Shown here: positions 25,939 through 36,000 of the stretch, piece after piece | How the letters are laid out: every line of letters begins with the position of its first letter | Position numbering within the stretch: position 1 is the first letter of the stretch | NCBI GenBank assembly: GCA_022823725.1 | Contig: JAJEHL010000010.1 | Span: forward strand, 1 to 64,000 | DNA: 64,000 bases | Direction: 5' to 3' | DNA from: Candidatus Latescibacterota bacterium | GTDB lineage: Bacteria > Latescibacterota > UBA2968 | Position numbers and translations under genes: made by a program | The notes under the pieces: model-generated | The model's database searches: none | Seen by the model: only the letters and a program-made list of their open reading frames with translations | What the model was told of the DNA's origin: nothing

Positions 25939-25975
25939 AAAAAAGAAGGTCCGGCTATTAGCTGGACCTTTTTTG
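25939..25975. terminator. bidirectional terminator between the 93-aa gene and HU/IHF
   Basis: The stem AAGGTCCGGCT/AGCTGGACCTT with an ATT loop and one mismatch is followed by TTTTTT on the plus strand and preceded by AAAAAAG, giving a U-tract on the minus strand as well. It serves both convergent genes. Confidence 0.85.
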
Positions 25976-26004
25976 CATGCCTGTTGATTTTAAGATAATA
26001 CTAC

Positions 26005-26301
26005 CTATGCATCTAAAGGCTCGTGCAATGCTTTCTTGATTAAAACACCGGCTTTGAAATAGCTCTTTCTCCGAGCCGGAACATAAACAATCTCACCTGT
26101 GCGAGGGTTGCGGGCAGCGGGTTTCGGTTTGGTCGGCTTGATACCCAGCACGCCAAATCCCCTGATTTCGATCCGATCACCGTCAATCAGATTTTCGCGC
26201 ATAGCGTTAAAAAGCGTATTTACAATCTCATAAGCGAGTTGCTTCTTGATTCCCAGACGATCAGATATTTTTAATGCTATATCTTTTTTTGTCATTGTCA
26301 T
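26005..26301 (-). CDS. HU/IHF family DNA-binding protein
   Basis: The 98-residue product has the HU/IHF core: 'MTKKDIALKISDRLGIKKQ', 'IRGFGVLGIKPTKPKPAARN' (DNA-inserting arm) and 'NPRTGEIVYVPARRKSYFKAG'. The Lys/Pro-rich 'KPTKPKPAARNPRTGE' arm carries the intercalating proline region. It bends DNA and compacts the nucleoid; HU versus IHF cannot be told from this sequence. IHF-like bending would assist sigma-54 promoters such as the one at 22298, but no specific link is shown. The ATG at 26301 follows GGGAGG at 5 nt. Confidence 0.93.
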   Translation of the reverse strand: MTMTKKDIALKISDRLGIKKQLAYEIVNTLFNAMRENLIDGDRIEIRGFGVLGIKPTKPKPAARNPRTGEIVYVPARRKSYFKAGVLIKKALHEPLDA

Positions 26302-26342
26302 TCGGTCCTCCCATTTCACTGGTATTATCAAGGCATTGGACT

Positions 26343-26372
26343 AATATATAACCCTGAACCCCTGATATGCAA
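26343..26372 (-). promoter_or_regulatory. possible promoter for HU/IHF
   Basis: Reading the minus strand, TTGCAT (26372-26367) and TATATT (26348-26343) are 18 bp apart, about 42 bp upstream of the HU start. This is a weak assignment in an AT-rich divergent region shared with fdhD. Confidence 0.35.
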
Positions 26373-26463
26373 GACAAAAATGTTTCACAATCGTCACAAA
26401 ATTGAAAAATTGCATTTGCTTTGTATGTCGCTTATTTTATTATCGTTAGTGAGGATAAGGTCT

Positions 26464-27291
26464 ATGAAAGCAAAACCGGAAACCAGTGTAATACACCGCG
26501 TCACGCGGTATGATGGCTCTATTGGCAAATCTGTAAATGATGTGCTGGTCGTAGAAGAGCCACTTGAAATTCGCGTTGCCGGAGAATCCGTTGCCGTGAC
26601 CATGCGAACGCCAGGGGATGACCGCGCCCTTGCGCTGGGATTTTTGTACGGCGAAGGGATCATTCGTGAAATTGGCGATGTCGGACGTGCGGAACACTGT
26701 GGGCGCCCGGGGACTCCTGAGTATGGAAATGTCATCGATGTTCTCCCTCATCCGGGCGAGATACTCGATCCCGAAAGGATTCGAGCAGGACGAAGAGGCA
26801 CACTGACTTCATCGGCGTGCGGGGTATGTGGGCGCGAGCAAATAGAAGATATGATGCAGCGGTGTCAGCCTATCAATGATCATCGCGCTGTTCGGGCGGC
26901 GATGATTTTTTTGGCACAGGAGCAAATGCGTCAATCCCAGTACGTGTTTGCGCAAACAGGGGGCGTTCACGCCGCTGCCGCATTTTCTGAAACAGGGGAT
27001 ATGTATTCCTGTTTTGAAGATATTGGACGGCACAATGCAGTAGATAAGGTTGTGGGGCATTTGCTCGAAACGCATAATATAGTAGAAGGGGAGGGGGTGC
27101 AGATACTCGCGGTAAGTAGCAGGGCGAGTTTTGAAATCGTGCAAAAGGCCGTTGTTGCGCGCATACCTGTCGTGGTTGCCGTATCTGCGGCGAGTTCATT
27201 GGCAGCAGACCTTGCACAGGCGATGGGAATAACCCTCATTGGCTTTGCACGCGAGAAAAGGATGGTCGTTTATACAGGAACTGTGCAATAG
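26464..27291 (+). CDS. fdhD: formate dehydrogenase accessory sulfurtransferase FdhD
   Basis: The 275-residue product matches FdhD: 'VVEEPLEIRVAGESVAVTMR', 'MRTPGDDRALALGFLYGEGI', the CxxC in 'SSACGVCGRE' (Cys119, Cys122), and 'VFAQTGGVHAAAAF' with 'DIGRHNAVDKVVG'. FdhD transfers sulfur from IscS to the molybdenum cofactor before insertion into formate dehydrogenase. No formate dehydrogenase or moa/moe gene is nearby. The ATG at 26464 with a GAGGATAAGG stretch upstream is chosen over the longer frame to 26380. Confidence 0.93.
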   Translation: MKAKPETSVIHRVTRYDGSIGKSVNDVLVVEEPLEIRVAGESVAVTMRTPGDDRALALGFLYGEGIIREIGDVGRAEHCGRPGTPEYGNVIDVLPHPGEILDPERIRAGRRGTLTSSACGVCGREQIEDMMQRCQPINDHRAVRAAMIFLAQEQMRQSQYVFAQTGGVHAAAAFSETGDMYSCFEDIGRHNAVDKVVGHLLETHNIVEGEGVQILAVSSRASFEIVQKAVVARIPVVVAVSAASSLAADLAQAMGITLIGFAREKRMVVYTGTVQ

Positions 27292-27324
27292 GGTGGGGAA
27301 GGAGATCTCGCATTCTATACTACA

Positions 27325-27359
27325 AGCGGTTGGGCTGGTTGGCCTAACCGCTAAATTTT
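27325..27359 (+). terminator. intrinsic terminator after fdhD
   Basis: An 11-bp stem AGCGGTTGGGC/GCCTAACCGCT (one G-U pair) with loop TGGTTG is followed by AAATTTT. It separates fdhD from the exporter cluster. Confidence 0.65.
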
Positions 27360-27367
27360 GTCATCTA

Positions 27368-27384
27368 TGGGAACACTATTTGCA
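27368..27384 (+). promoter_or_regulatory. partial sigma-54-like site upstream of the exporter cluster
   Basis: GG (27370-27371) and GC (27382-27383) are exactly 10 bp apart in TGGGAACACTATTTGCA. The -12 half TTTGCA is good; the -24 half (GGGAAC against TGGCAC) has two mismatches. It is about 45 bp upstream of the ATPase start. Confidence 0.3.
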
Positions 27385-27428
27385 AATTTCAGGTCTAATC
27401 GTTGGCAAAGGTAATGAGGAGCATACTA

Positions 27429-28322
27429 ATGGTCATTCGAATTTCAAACCTGACAAAAATATATCGCCGCGGCGCAGTTCCCGCCTTAGACGATGTCACG
27501 TTGGACATCCCGCACGGAACATTTGGCCTATTGGGACCCAACGGTGCAGGCAAAACGACGTTGATTAAAATATTATCGACTCAGATGGATGCATCGAGCG
27601 GCAGTGTGACCATGGATGATTTCGATCTGGCAAAAGACCGCACTGAAATACGCCGGCGCCTGGGATATTTGCCCCAACATTTTGGGACCTATCCCCAACT
27701 GACTGCCTGGGAATTTCTCGATTATATGGCTATTTTGGGCGACATACACAATAGAAGAGCGCGTCTAAATCGCGTAGAGCAAGCTCTAAACGAAGTCGGG
27801 TTGTACGAAGCACGCAATCGGCGCTCGGGCACGTTTTCCGGGGGCATGATGCGTCGCCTTGGCATTGCCCAGACCATTCTGACCAATCCAGAGTTTCTCA
27901 TTGTCGATGAACCCACTGTGGGGCTTGATCCGGAAGAACGCATACGGTTTCGGGGTATTTTGGGACGCTTGAGTAGTGATCGCGCAATTTTGATTTCTAC
28001 GCATATTGTGGGCGATATTTCAAGCACTTGCGAAGATCTGGCGGTCCTGGATACCGGACGGCTGATCTTTCGCGGTTCTCCCGGGGAACTCATTTCAAAA
28101 GCCGATGGCAAAACGTGGGAAGTACAGGTCGATGATGCCGGCTTTGAAATGCTGTCGCGGATGTTTCGCGTAGTCACAGTAAATGTTGAGGGCGACCTGA
28201 TGCGTCTGCGTATGGTGGGCGATGGCGAGCCTCCTGCCGATGCCGAAGCAGTCGCGCCCAACCTCGAAGATGCCTATGTCTATTTTGTCGGAGGCGATAC
28301 CACAGGCGAAATCGCCGCGTAA
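27429..28322 (+). CDS. ABC transporter ATP-binding protein (exporter cluster gene 1)
   Basis: The 297-residue nucleotide-binding domain has Walker A 'GPNGAGKT' (36-43), Q-loop 'GYLPQHFG', signature 'FSGGM' (136-140), Walker B Asp160/Glu161 in 'LIVDEPTVGLDPEERIR' and switch His192. The C-terminal extension ends 'AVAPNLEDAYVYF', as in NBDs paired with ABC-2 permeases. It is a paralogue of the NBD fused to the second RND protein: they share 'FGLLGPNGAGKTTL', 'GYLPQHFG' and 'STHIV.DIS'. The ATG at 27429 has GAGGAG upstream; the ABC-2 fusion gene follows by 12 nt and is the likely membrane partner. Confidence 0.93.
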   Translation: MVIRISNLTKIYRRGAVPALDDVTLDIPHGTFGLLGPNGAGKTTLIKILSTQMDASSGSVTMDDFDLAKDRTEIRRRLGYLPQHFGTYPQLTAWEFLDYMAILGDIHNRRARLNRVEQALNEVGLYEARNRRSGTFSGGMMRRLGIAQTILTNPEFLIVDEPTVGLDPEERIRFRGILGRLSSDRAILISTHIVGDISSTCEDLAVLDTGRLIFRGSPGELISKADGKTWEVQVDDAGFEMLSRMFRVVTVNVEGDLMRLRMVGDGEPPADAEAVAPNLEDAYVYFVGGDTTGEIAA

Positions 28323-28334
28323 AGGACCAATACC

Positions 28335-31300
28335 ATGTTATCTATCTTTCACAATGTATGGGGCGTTGCGCGTTATGAGCGCAAAATGCTCTTGCGAACC
28401 ACAAAATTTCGCATTTTGGGCGGTCTGGGGATGAGCATTCCCGTTTTACTCGGCATTGGTTTTGCCATAGCAGAAGCCAATGGTGCTGAACTGCCCGTGG
28501 GAATTGATTCTTATGTTCCATTTTTGGTGTACAGTTTCTTGCAGACCATTGTCATAGCATTTATTGTGGGAGATTTTAGAGCAGCGGATGAACAGGCGCA
28601 TATTTACGAAGTTGTCGCCGGGCGTCCCATTTCAACTGCGGAACTGGTAGCGGGTAAGTATCTGGGCATTGTTAGCGCACTTGTCTTTTTGAGTCTGGGC
28701 GTTCTGCTCTTGACTCTGGGCATCCAAGCGGCAAAGATCAGCATGACGAGCAATCCATTTATAATAGAACCCTATATTGGGTACCTCGTATTCATGAATC
28801 TGCCCGCTCTAATTTTTATGTCCTCTGTGACCTTTTTCCTGGGTGCAGTGTTGCGAAGGCAAGCGGCAGTCGCCCTGATTGTGATCGGGTATTTGCTGGC
28901 TGTCCTGTTATTCCTTGGCAGGCGATATGACGGTATCTATGATTTCGGTGCTTTTTTTATGCCTCTGTATTATTCCGACCTGATTGGTCTGGCAGATATT
29001 ACGCAAGTGGGGCTACAACGCCTGTTTTATGTCTTGCTCGGCATTGGATTTTTTGGCTTTTCGATAGATTGGTATCCCCGTCTTGCTCATTCCTTAGTCG
29101 CGCGGTGGTTTGGCCGGGGATGCGCGCTCACTGGTTTTGGACTGGCTGTGGGCCTTTACTTTTATATGGATGCAGAGGCGGAAGCGGGAAAAGCGTATCG
29201 CAATTCGCTGTTAGAGCAACAAGAAGCGGTTGCGAATATTCCCGTCGCGGAAATAACCCATTACGATCTGGCATTGACGCTTTTGGGAGAAGATCCATTT
29301 GTCGCCTCTGGCACGATTAGATTGAAAAATCCTCACGAATCTCCGCTCGATACGCTGATACTTTCGCTCAATTCCGGATTCAAAATACAGAGCCTGACGC
29401 GCGGTGATGGCGGCACAATAGCGTGGGAGCGGACGGGAAGCGTGATTCGCGTTGTGCCCGATAACCCCCTGCAATCGGAACAAAAACTCGATCTAACCCT
29501 GGCTTATGCGGGGGATATTAACACGGACAGTTTTGACCTCAAACGAGAAAAAGCAAGACCGAAGCTGCGCAAACGCGATAGGATATTTAATAAAGGCTCT
29601 TTGACGGCGTGGATTCGCGACAATTCCATCTTTTTGCCTCCGCGCAGCCGATGGTATCCGGTAACGGGCGTTGATTACGGCTATGAGGACACGCGTGCGG
29701 TCTCTTTTTCAACGGCAAATTTGCAAATAACATATCCGCAAGGTATTGAAGTTATTACTCAGGGACGGGTCGGCAAGACCGATACGCTCGGCACACAGGT
29801 AACGCGTCAATGGATCGTTGAAAAACCCGTGCCTGTCCTGTCGCTGAATGCGGGCGAATACCGCGTTTTTCGCACGACCATTCACGATATTGAGTGCGCC
29901 CTTTACGCCCACCCATCGCATCTGCGTCCGGTCCGATTTTTTGAAGGTGCCGAAGAAGAGATTTTGCGCGCACTCGGTCAAATCATGGACGCAATGGAAC
30001 AGGAATCGGGCATGAAATATCCCTATGCCAGTCTTTCTTTAGTGGAAATACCCTTCCATGTTCAATGGTATTACGAAGGCTGGGAAGAAAAGGGCGGTTT
30101 GACGCAGCCCGGTGTGTTAATGATAGAAGAAGATGTGTTCATGCGGCAGCAATTTACCCGCGATTTTAAGCGCTACCAGGAGCGCTCGCGCGGCAATCGA
30201 GAACCCAAAGACATCAAAAAAGACCTTTTAGTACGCGCGGTTTTTTCGACCTTTTTTTCCAGAGAAGGAAATTCGGGCAGACAGGGACAGCCAGGCGGAT
30301 TATTTCGCAGCCCCGTTGTTCAGCTCTGGGCTTATGACAAGCAGTTTGTGGGCGAACATCATTCCCTTCTCAAAAAGGGTATGCCCCTGTATCTCCAGAA
30401 TGATTTGAGTTCCAATATGACCTCTGCTTTTTATTCCAGCCAACGACGCGGTGGTGGTGGCGGCGATAGGGGGCGTGGCGGGCGCGATGGTCCCAGCGGG
30501 CGCGGTGGTCCCGGTAGTCGCTTCGGATCGGGCGGGGGATCGGGCGCTGCCTGGGATACGTTGATTGCGAAAATGCAACGCAAGTCATTTGCCGAATTAA
30601 ATCCCGAAAAGCAAGCCAGCCTCTATCGCCAGGTTCTCGACACAAAAGGTCCCGCACTTTTTCAAATGATGGAATCTTTTTTGGGTGAGGAAACATTTCG
30701 CACGGTCTTAGACGATATAGACCACAATCACAAATACGAGAACATCGATTTTTCGACCTTTGAACGCGCTGCTGTGGGCGATACCACAGAAAGCGAAGAG
30801 AGCCAAAAATTGCAACGCCTCGTCAACGACTGGATTTTTAGTACAGAAATCCCGGGCTATACCCTCACAAGGGTAAAAGCTCTAAAGATGGACGATGGCT
30901 TTGGGATGGTGGTCTATCAATTGATTCTGCGGATTAAGAATAGCGAACCGGGCAGGGGATATGTGCAAATTACAGCTACGGGACGTGGCGATGAGGCCGT
31001 AAAGGGCGTAGAGATTGAAGGTGGACAGGAAATTGAAGTCTCGATGGTTCTGTGGGAGCAGCCCTTCAGGGTGATGGTCGAACCCTTTTTTGCACGCAAT
31101 CGGCGACCTTTAATGTCCCCCGTGCGCGTTCCCGAAGATGTCACAGAGGGCTTTCCCGTCGCTTATGTCAAAGACGTGACGGGCGAAGAGTCCGGTCCTG
31201 TTGAGATTATTGTAGATAATGACGACGACGGATTTTCAATGCCCGTGCGACGCGCAACGCGCTACTTCCGGCCCGGACTCAAAGGTGGCAACTGGCGCGA

Positions 31301-31820
31301 ACACAGCATGCCAATGGCCTTTGGACGATTTGAGACAAATTATCGAAGAAAGTCCAAGGGGGATGGTGCACAGCCTGCGGTTTGGGCAGCGCAAATTCCC
31401 AGAGACGGCGAGTTTGATGTAAGTTTCTATTTTGTCGATCCCGCAATGGCCAGGCGCATTCGTGTTGCATCGACCTTTACACTCACTATTTTTCACGGGG
31501 GCAAGGCCGATACACTCGAAATAGAACGCGACCAGATGAAAGCCGGATGGAATTATCTGGGGCGATATAAATTTGCCGAGGGGGAAGAAGCCGCAGTTGA
31601 ATTGTCTGATCGTGCAGAAGGGCGTGGGGGTCTCTATGCCGATGCTGTGCGATGGCGCTTTTTTGATCCGCAAAACCCCGATGCCTACGAAGATGAAATG
31701 CCTACCTTTACTGGACGCGGTAGAGGTGGACCGGGTGGTGGACCTGGGGGGCGCGGCGGCGGGGATGGTAGGCGAGGTCCCGGTGGTGGCAGAGGTGGCG
31801 GCGGGTTGTTGGGCTTTTAA
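28335..31820 (+). CDS. ABC-2 permease fused to an inactive M1-peptidase-like domain and a golvesin-like domain
   Basis: This 1161-residue protein has an ABC-2 permease (about 1-285) with roughly six or seven membrane segments. A periplasmic M1-aminopeptidase-like region follows (about 305-700), recognisable by 'YDLALTLLGEDPFVASGTI', 'WYPVTGVDYGYEDTRAVSF' and a GAMEN-like 'WEEKGGLTQPGVLMIEED'. The zinc site is lost: no HExxH is present (the slot reads DLLVRAVFSTFF), and the usual EG-x-x-x-Y reads KGMPLYL. A Gly/Arg-rich tract lies at 704-738, a golvesin/Xly-like beta domain at about 955-1105 ('IIVDNDDDGF', 'GGLYADAVRW'), and a second Gly/Arg-rich tail ends the protein. ABC-2/M1 fusions are known in Bacteroidetes and relatives; the dead site plus golvesin-like end is unusual. 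Confidence 0.8.
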   Translation: MLSIFHNVWGVARYERKMLLRTTKFRILGGLGMSIPVLLGIGFAIAEANGAELPVGIDSYVPFLVYSFLQTIVIAFIVGDFRAADEQAHIYEVVAGRPISTAELVAGKYLGIVSALVFLSLGVLLLTLGIQAAKISMTSNPFIIEPYIGYLVFMNLPALIFMSSVTFFLGAVLRRQAAVALIVIGYLLAVLLFLGRRYDGIYDFGAFFMPLYYSDLIGLADITQVGLQRLFYVLLGIGFFGFSIDWYPRLAHSLVARWFGRGCALTGFGLAVGLYFYMDAEAEAGKAYRNSLLEQQEAVANIPVAEITHYDLALTLLGEDPFVASGTIRLKNPHESPLDTLILSLNSGFKIQSLTRGDGGTIAWERTGSVIRVVPDNPLQSEQKLDLTLAYAGDINTDSFDLKREKARPKLRKRDRIFNKGSLTAWIRDNSIFLPPRSRWYPVTGVDYGYEDTRAVSFSTANLQITYPQGIEVITQGRVGKTDTLGTQVTRQWIVEKPVPVLSLNAGEYRVFRTTIHDIECALYAHPSHLRPVRFFEGAEEEILRALGQIMDAMEQESGMKYPYASLSLVEIPFHVQWYYEGWEEKGGLTQPGVLMIEEDVFMRQQFTRDFKRYQERSRGNREPKDIKKDLLVRAVFSTFFSREGNSGRQGQPGGLFRSPVVQLWAYDKQFVGEHHSLLKKGMPLYLQNDLSSNMTSAFYSSQRRGGGGGDRGRGGRDGPSGRGGPGSRFGSGGGSGAAWDTLIAKMQRKSFAELNPEKQASLYRQVLDTKGPALFQMMESFLGEETFRTVLDDIDHNHKYENIDFSTFERAAVGDTTESEESQKLQRLVNDWIFSTEIPGYTLTRVKALKMDDGFGMVVYQLILRIKNSEPGRGYVQITATGRGDEAVKGVEIEGGQEIEVSMVLWEQPFRVMVEPFFARNRRPLMSPVRVPEDVTEGFPVAYVKDVTGEESGPVEIIVDNDDDGFSMPVRRATRYFRPGLKGGNWREHSMPMAFGRFETNYRRKSKGDGAQPAVWAAQIPRDGEFDVSFYFVDPAMARRIRVASTFTLTIFHGGKADTLEIERDQMKAGWNYLGRYKFAEGEEAAVELSDRAEGRGGLYADAVRWRFFDPQNPDAYEDEMPTFTGRGRGGPGGGPGGRGGGDGRRGPGGGRGGGGLLGF

Positions 31821-31825
31821 TTTTT

Positions 31826-31901
31826 ATCCGCAGATGGACGCAGATGGACGCAGGCATGTCCCTGCGGGTGTAAGCAGGGATGGACGCAGATGGACGCGGA
31901 T
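31826..31901 (+). repeat. dispersed GCAGATGGAC-type repeat element, copy 1
   Basis: The element starts ATCCGC and ends GCGGAT. It contains GGACGCAGAT-type 10-mers arranged around an inner inverted repeat (GCAGG/CCTGC). It fills the gap between the ABC-2 fusion gene and the adaptor gene. A related copy lies at 41490-41520 in the same orientation. Confidence 0.7.
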
Positions 31902-31931
31902 AATTTGAGAAATAGCAAATACAAGGGAGGA

Positions 31932-33005
31932 ATGGACGTGAAGTTTGATTTTTGCTCAAAATCTCTGCTGGTAATTGTCCTTTGTGGGATAGTCGCCTGC
32001 GATCAACAGGCGGAACAGCGCACAGTTGATTTGACGGTTCCCGTTACTGTTCAATCCGTAGAGACGGGAACAATCGAATCTATTGTGACAGCGACCGGAA
32101 CACTTAGACCCGTGCGCGAAGCCCAGATTACGACGGAAATTCGGGGAAGTCTATACTGGAGCAAAGGGGGGAATAACCGCTTGCTCGCCAAGGGGTCAGA
32201 GGTCAGAAGGGGACAGACCATAGCCAGGCTCGACAGCGATGAATGGGTTGTTGGCGCGCGGGTGGAAGCGCGCAAACTGGCGGTTGAAACAGCCAAGCGA
32301 ACGCTACAAGAGCAGGAAACCCTGTTTAGCAGGCAACTGGCAACGGAAATGGCCGTTGAAAGTGCGCGTAGAGCCTGGGCCGATGCAGAAGCCAATTATC
32401 AGGACGCCCTCATCAAGATCGATAAAACCAAACTTTTAGCCCCCATTCAGGGCGTGCTGTCAGAACTTGCGGATATTACGCAGGGAACGCTGGTGAATCC
32501 GAATACCGCAATCGCAAAAATTATGAATTATTCACAGGTATTTGTGGATCTGAAAATTCCCAACGCCCAGATTATTAACGTGAAATTGGGTCAGGGCATC
32601 CGCGTGAGCAATTACGCTTTGCCCGAAGAAGTTTTTGAGGGCGAGATTGTCGAGATGGATCCCGCTATTGATCCAGTCACGCGCACGGTTCAGGTTGTCG
32701 GAATGGTCGATAATCCAGACTTGCTGTTGCGAGCGGGTATGTTTGTCAAAACGGAAATTGTCACGGAATCGCGGCAAAATGTCGTACTTATTGCGCGCAA
32801 TCTCGTTTTGCGACGGCGAAATCAGAAGGTCGTTTTTGTCGAAGAAGAAGGACGCGCACAACAACGCGAAGTCGAAACCGGTCTGGAAGACCGAGACCGT
32901 GTGGAAATTGTGGTTGGTCTTGAACCGGGAGAACAATTGATCACGAGCAATTACGAAACGCTGAGGCCGCGCACCCGGGTGCGGGTCACGGGAGATAGAC
33001 GATGA
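31932..33005 (+). CDS. RND efflux periplasmic adaptor (membrane fusion) lipoprotein
   Basis: The 357-residue product has a lipoprotein signal ending 'GIVAC' (Cys23), then the adaptor layout: a beta-barrel/lipoyl half ('IVTATGTLRPVREAQITTEI'), a helical hairpin (about 105-160), the second lipoyl half ('ALIKIDKTKLLAPIQGVLSE') and a C-terminal barrel ('EGEIVEMDPAIDPVTRTVQV'). Adaptors link the inner-membrane RND pump to an outer-membrane channel; no TolC-like gene is in the window. The ATG at 31932 follows AAGGGAGGA. Its stop overlaps the RND start in an ATGA. Confidence 0.93.
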   Translation: MDVKFDFCSKSLLVIVLCGIVACDQQAEQRTVDLTVPVTVQSVETGTIESIVTATGTLRPVREAQITTEIRGSLYWSKGGNNRLLAKGSEVRRGQTIARLDSDEWVVGARVEARKLAVETAKRTLQEQETLFSRQLATEMAVESARRAWADAEANYQDALIKIDKTKLLAPIQGVLSELADITQGTLVNPNTAIAKIMNYSQVFVDLKIPNAQIINVKLGQGIRVSNYALPEEVFEGEIVEMDPAIDPVTRTVQVVGMVDNPDLLLRAGMFVKTEIVTESRQNVVLIARNLVLRRRNQKVVFVEEEGRAQQREVETGLEDRDRVEIVVGLEPGEQLITSNYETLRPRTRVRVTGDRR

Positions 33006-36000
33006 ATTTGCCGGAATTTTCAACGCGATATCCCGTGACAATTGCCATGGCGACCCTCGCGGTGGTGTTGCTTGGATGGATATCGCTGGACGGTTTGGGC
33101 ACTGATCTCTTGCCCGATTTGCAGACGCCTGTCGTCACCATAGACCTGACAGCACCGGGAAAATCGCCTATCGAGATCGAAGAACGCTATACGCGCCGCC
33201 TCGAACGCGATGTGAGCACGATCAAAGGCGTCAAGCGCGTGTATTCGATTACCCGCTCGGGGCAAGCCGTGGTCATTGCGGAATTTGCCTGGGATGCGGA
33301 TATGGATTACGGATTGCTCGATGTGCAAAAAAGAGTGGGGCGCTATGCGGTCAATGAAGATGTATCGCAGTTGGATGTGACGCGCGAAGACCCGCTCGCG
33401 CTCGCGGTGATGCGAATTGCGATTACAGCAGACGAAAACACGGAACTCGACGCACTGATGGGCACGGTAGAATTGCTGATAAAACCGAAATTGGAAGCCC
33501 TTGAAGGCGTGGCATCTGCCGAGGTGGAAGGGGGATCAGAAAAAGAAGTGCGTGTTTCGCTCGACCCCTATTTGCTCGAAGCGTTTGGACTTTCACCCGA
33601 TGCGGTCATCAATCGCATCGCTCAGGCCAATGCCGATGTATCCGGAGGTACACTCAGAGAAAATCAGCAGTCGTATCTGGTCAAAGCTCTTGGGCGCTTA
33701 AATGACATAAACGATGTGCGGGAAGTCATCGTGGGAGAAAAACGCGGGGGAGGGGGCGCGGTTTCTGGGGACCGCGTGCCGGTGCGTGTGCGCGATGTGG
33801 GCACAGTAGATCTAGAATATCAAGAGCGAGAAACCATTGTACGCCTTGATGGTCGGGAATGCGTTGGCCTCGCTATTTATAAAGAAGCTGGTAGCAATAC
33901 GGTCGCCGTGGTCAATACGGTATTGGATGCGATAGACGATATCGAAGCTGATCTGAGTGGCATGCACTTCACAACTGTCGAAAACCAGGCGCGATTTGTC
34001 GAAGACGCCATAGGCGAAGTCGAAACATCTGCTATCCACGGAGCATTTTTGGCGATTCTCGTACTTTTGATCGCGTTGCGGAGCTGGACAGTGACGCTGG
34101 TGATAGGGTTGGCGATTCCCATTTCCGTATTGGCGACATTCACACTTATGTACTTTGAAGGGCTGTCCCTGAATATTATGACGCTGGGCGGATTGGCTCT
34201 GGGCGCGGGCATGCTCGTTGACAATGCCATTGTGGTCATTGAAAATATTTATCGGCATCTCGAAAGTGGCGAGGATGCACGCACAGCATCGAGCCGCGGC
34301 GCATCTGAAGTCGGCGTGGCTATTCTGGCTTCAACGCTGACGACCGTGGCTGTTTTTTTGCCCATTGTCTATTTGCAGGGGCTGGCGGGCAAGCTCTTTG
34401 TGGATCAGGCGTGGACAGTTGCATTTTCGCTGCTGTCATCGCTAATTGTGGCAATGACGACGATTCCGATGCTGACGTCGCGCATTTTCCGGCGGCTGAA
34501 TACCACGCGTCACACAACTATTAGGTCGGACAAATACTATCGTTTTCTCGATGGTATTTTGAACCACAAGCCCATCCTGCTCGTCGTCGTGCTGCTCATT
34601 ATGGGGGGGACGGGATATATCGCCCGCGAGTTGCAGACCGAATTTATCCCGCGCGAGGATCAGGGGCTGTTTCAAATTGACCTCACATTGTCCGAAGGCT
34701 CGCGTGTGGAACTGAGCGATCAGGTCGCCCTGCACGCCAAAGAGATTGTCGAAAGCATTGGCGGGAGCGATGTGGCGCATGTGTACGCATTGGTCGGCCA
34801 CAATCCCGCTCTGGTATCGAGCGGAGGCGAACCGACGGGTCCCAATCGCGCGACCCTATCGGTGGCTTTAGAGACACAGCGGTCGCGCAGTGTTAGCGAA
34901 TTGGTACGCGATCTGGATCCCATTTTGAGTTCCATGCCCGATATAGAGGTAAAATACAAACTACACGAAACCGCGCTCGAAGGCGTGATGGGGGGGCAAG
35001 AAGCGCCCATTCAGGTCGAAGTGACTGGGGAAAATCTCGATATTTTGGCGCGCATCACAAAAGAGCTTCAGACGAGGATCGAGGATCTGCCTTCGGTGTA
35101 CAATGTGCGCACGAGTTTTCAGGGCGGACAACCAGAAATCGATCTGGCGATTCGCGATGAAGTGGCATCGGCTTTTGGACTGACCACGCAGACCATCAGT
35201 CGTACATTGGAAAGACAACTGTCGGGTGAAGTTGCTGGCGAACTGTCTAAAGACCAGCGCACGAGGGATATCCGGGTAAAATATCGAGATGTCGATCTGC
35301 GCGAACTCCACACCATGCAAATCGAGGGATTAGATGGCGCGATCCTGACATTGGGAGATATTGCCGAGCTTAATATTATTGAGGGTCCCCGCGAAATTTT
35401 GAGAGAAAATCAGCGGCGCGTGGGGCGCATTACGGGATATCTCACGGAAGGACGCATTTTAAGTGAAGCCATTGCCGATGTACGCGCCACTATGCAGGAA
35501 ATGGCGGTGCCGTCGGGGTATCGCATTGAAATTGGCGGTGAAGAGCGCGAACGCGCGGCGTCATTTGAAAGTCTCAAATTCGCACTCCTGCTTTCGATTG
35601 TGCTGGTGTATATGGTTATGGCATCGCTATTTGAATCCACGCTCCATCCGTTCACCGTCATGTTTTCCGTTCCACTGGCCGGCGTTGGCGTGATATTTGG
35701 ATTCTATCTTTTGGGCGAACCGCTCAGTGTGATGGCCTATATCGGCATTATTATGCTGGGTGGTATTGCGGTCAACGATGCGATCGTGCTCGTGGATCGC
35801 ATCAACCAACTCCGGCAAGCTGGCCTGACGCTGCGAGAAGCAATCCTCCAGGGCGGGCAGGACCGCTTGCGCCCCATTATGATGACGAGTGCGACGACTA
35901 TTCTCGCCTTGCTGCCCATGGCACTCGGCTTTGGCGAGGGGGCAAAACTGCGTGCGCCTATGGCTATAGCCGTCATTGCCGGATTGGTAACATCGACATT

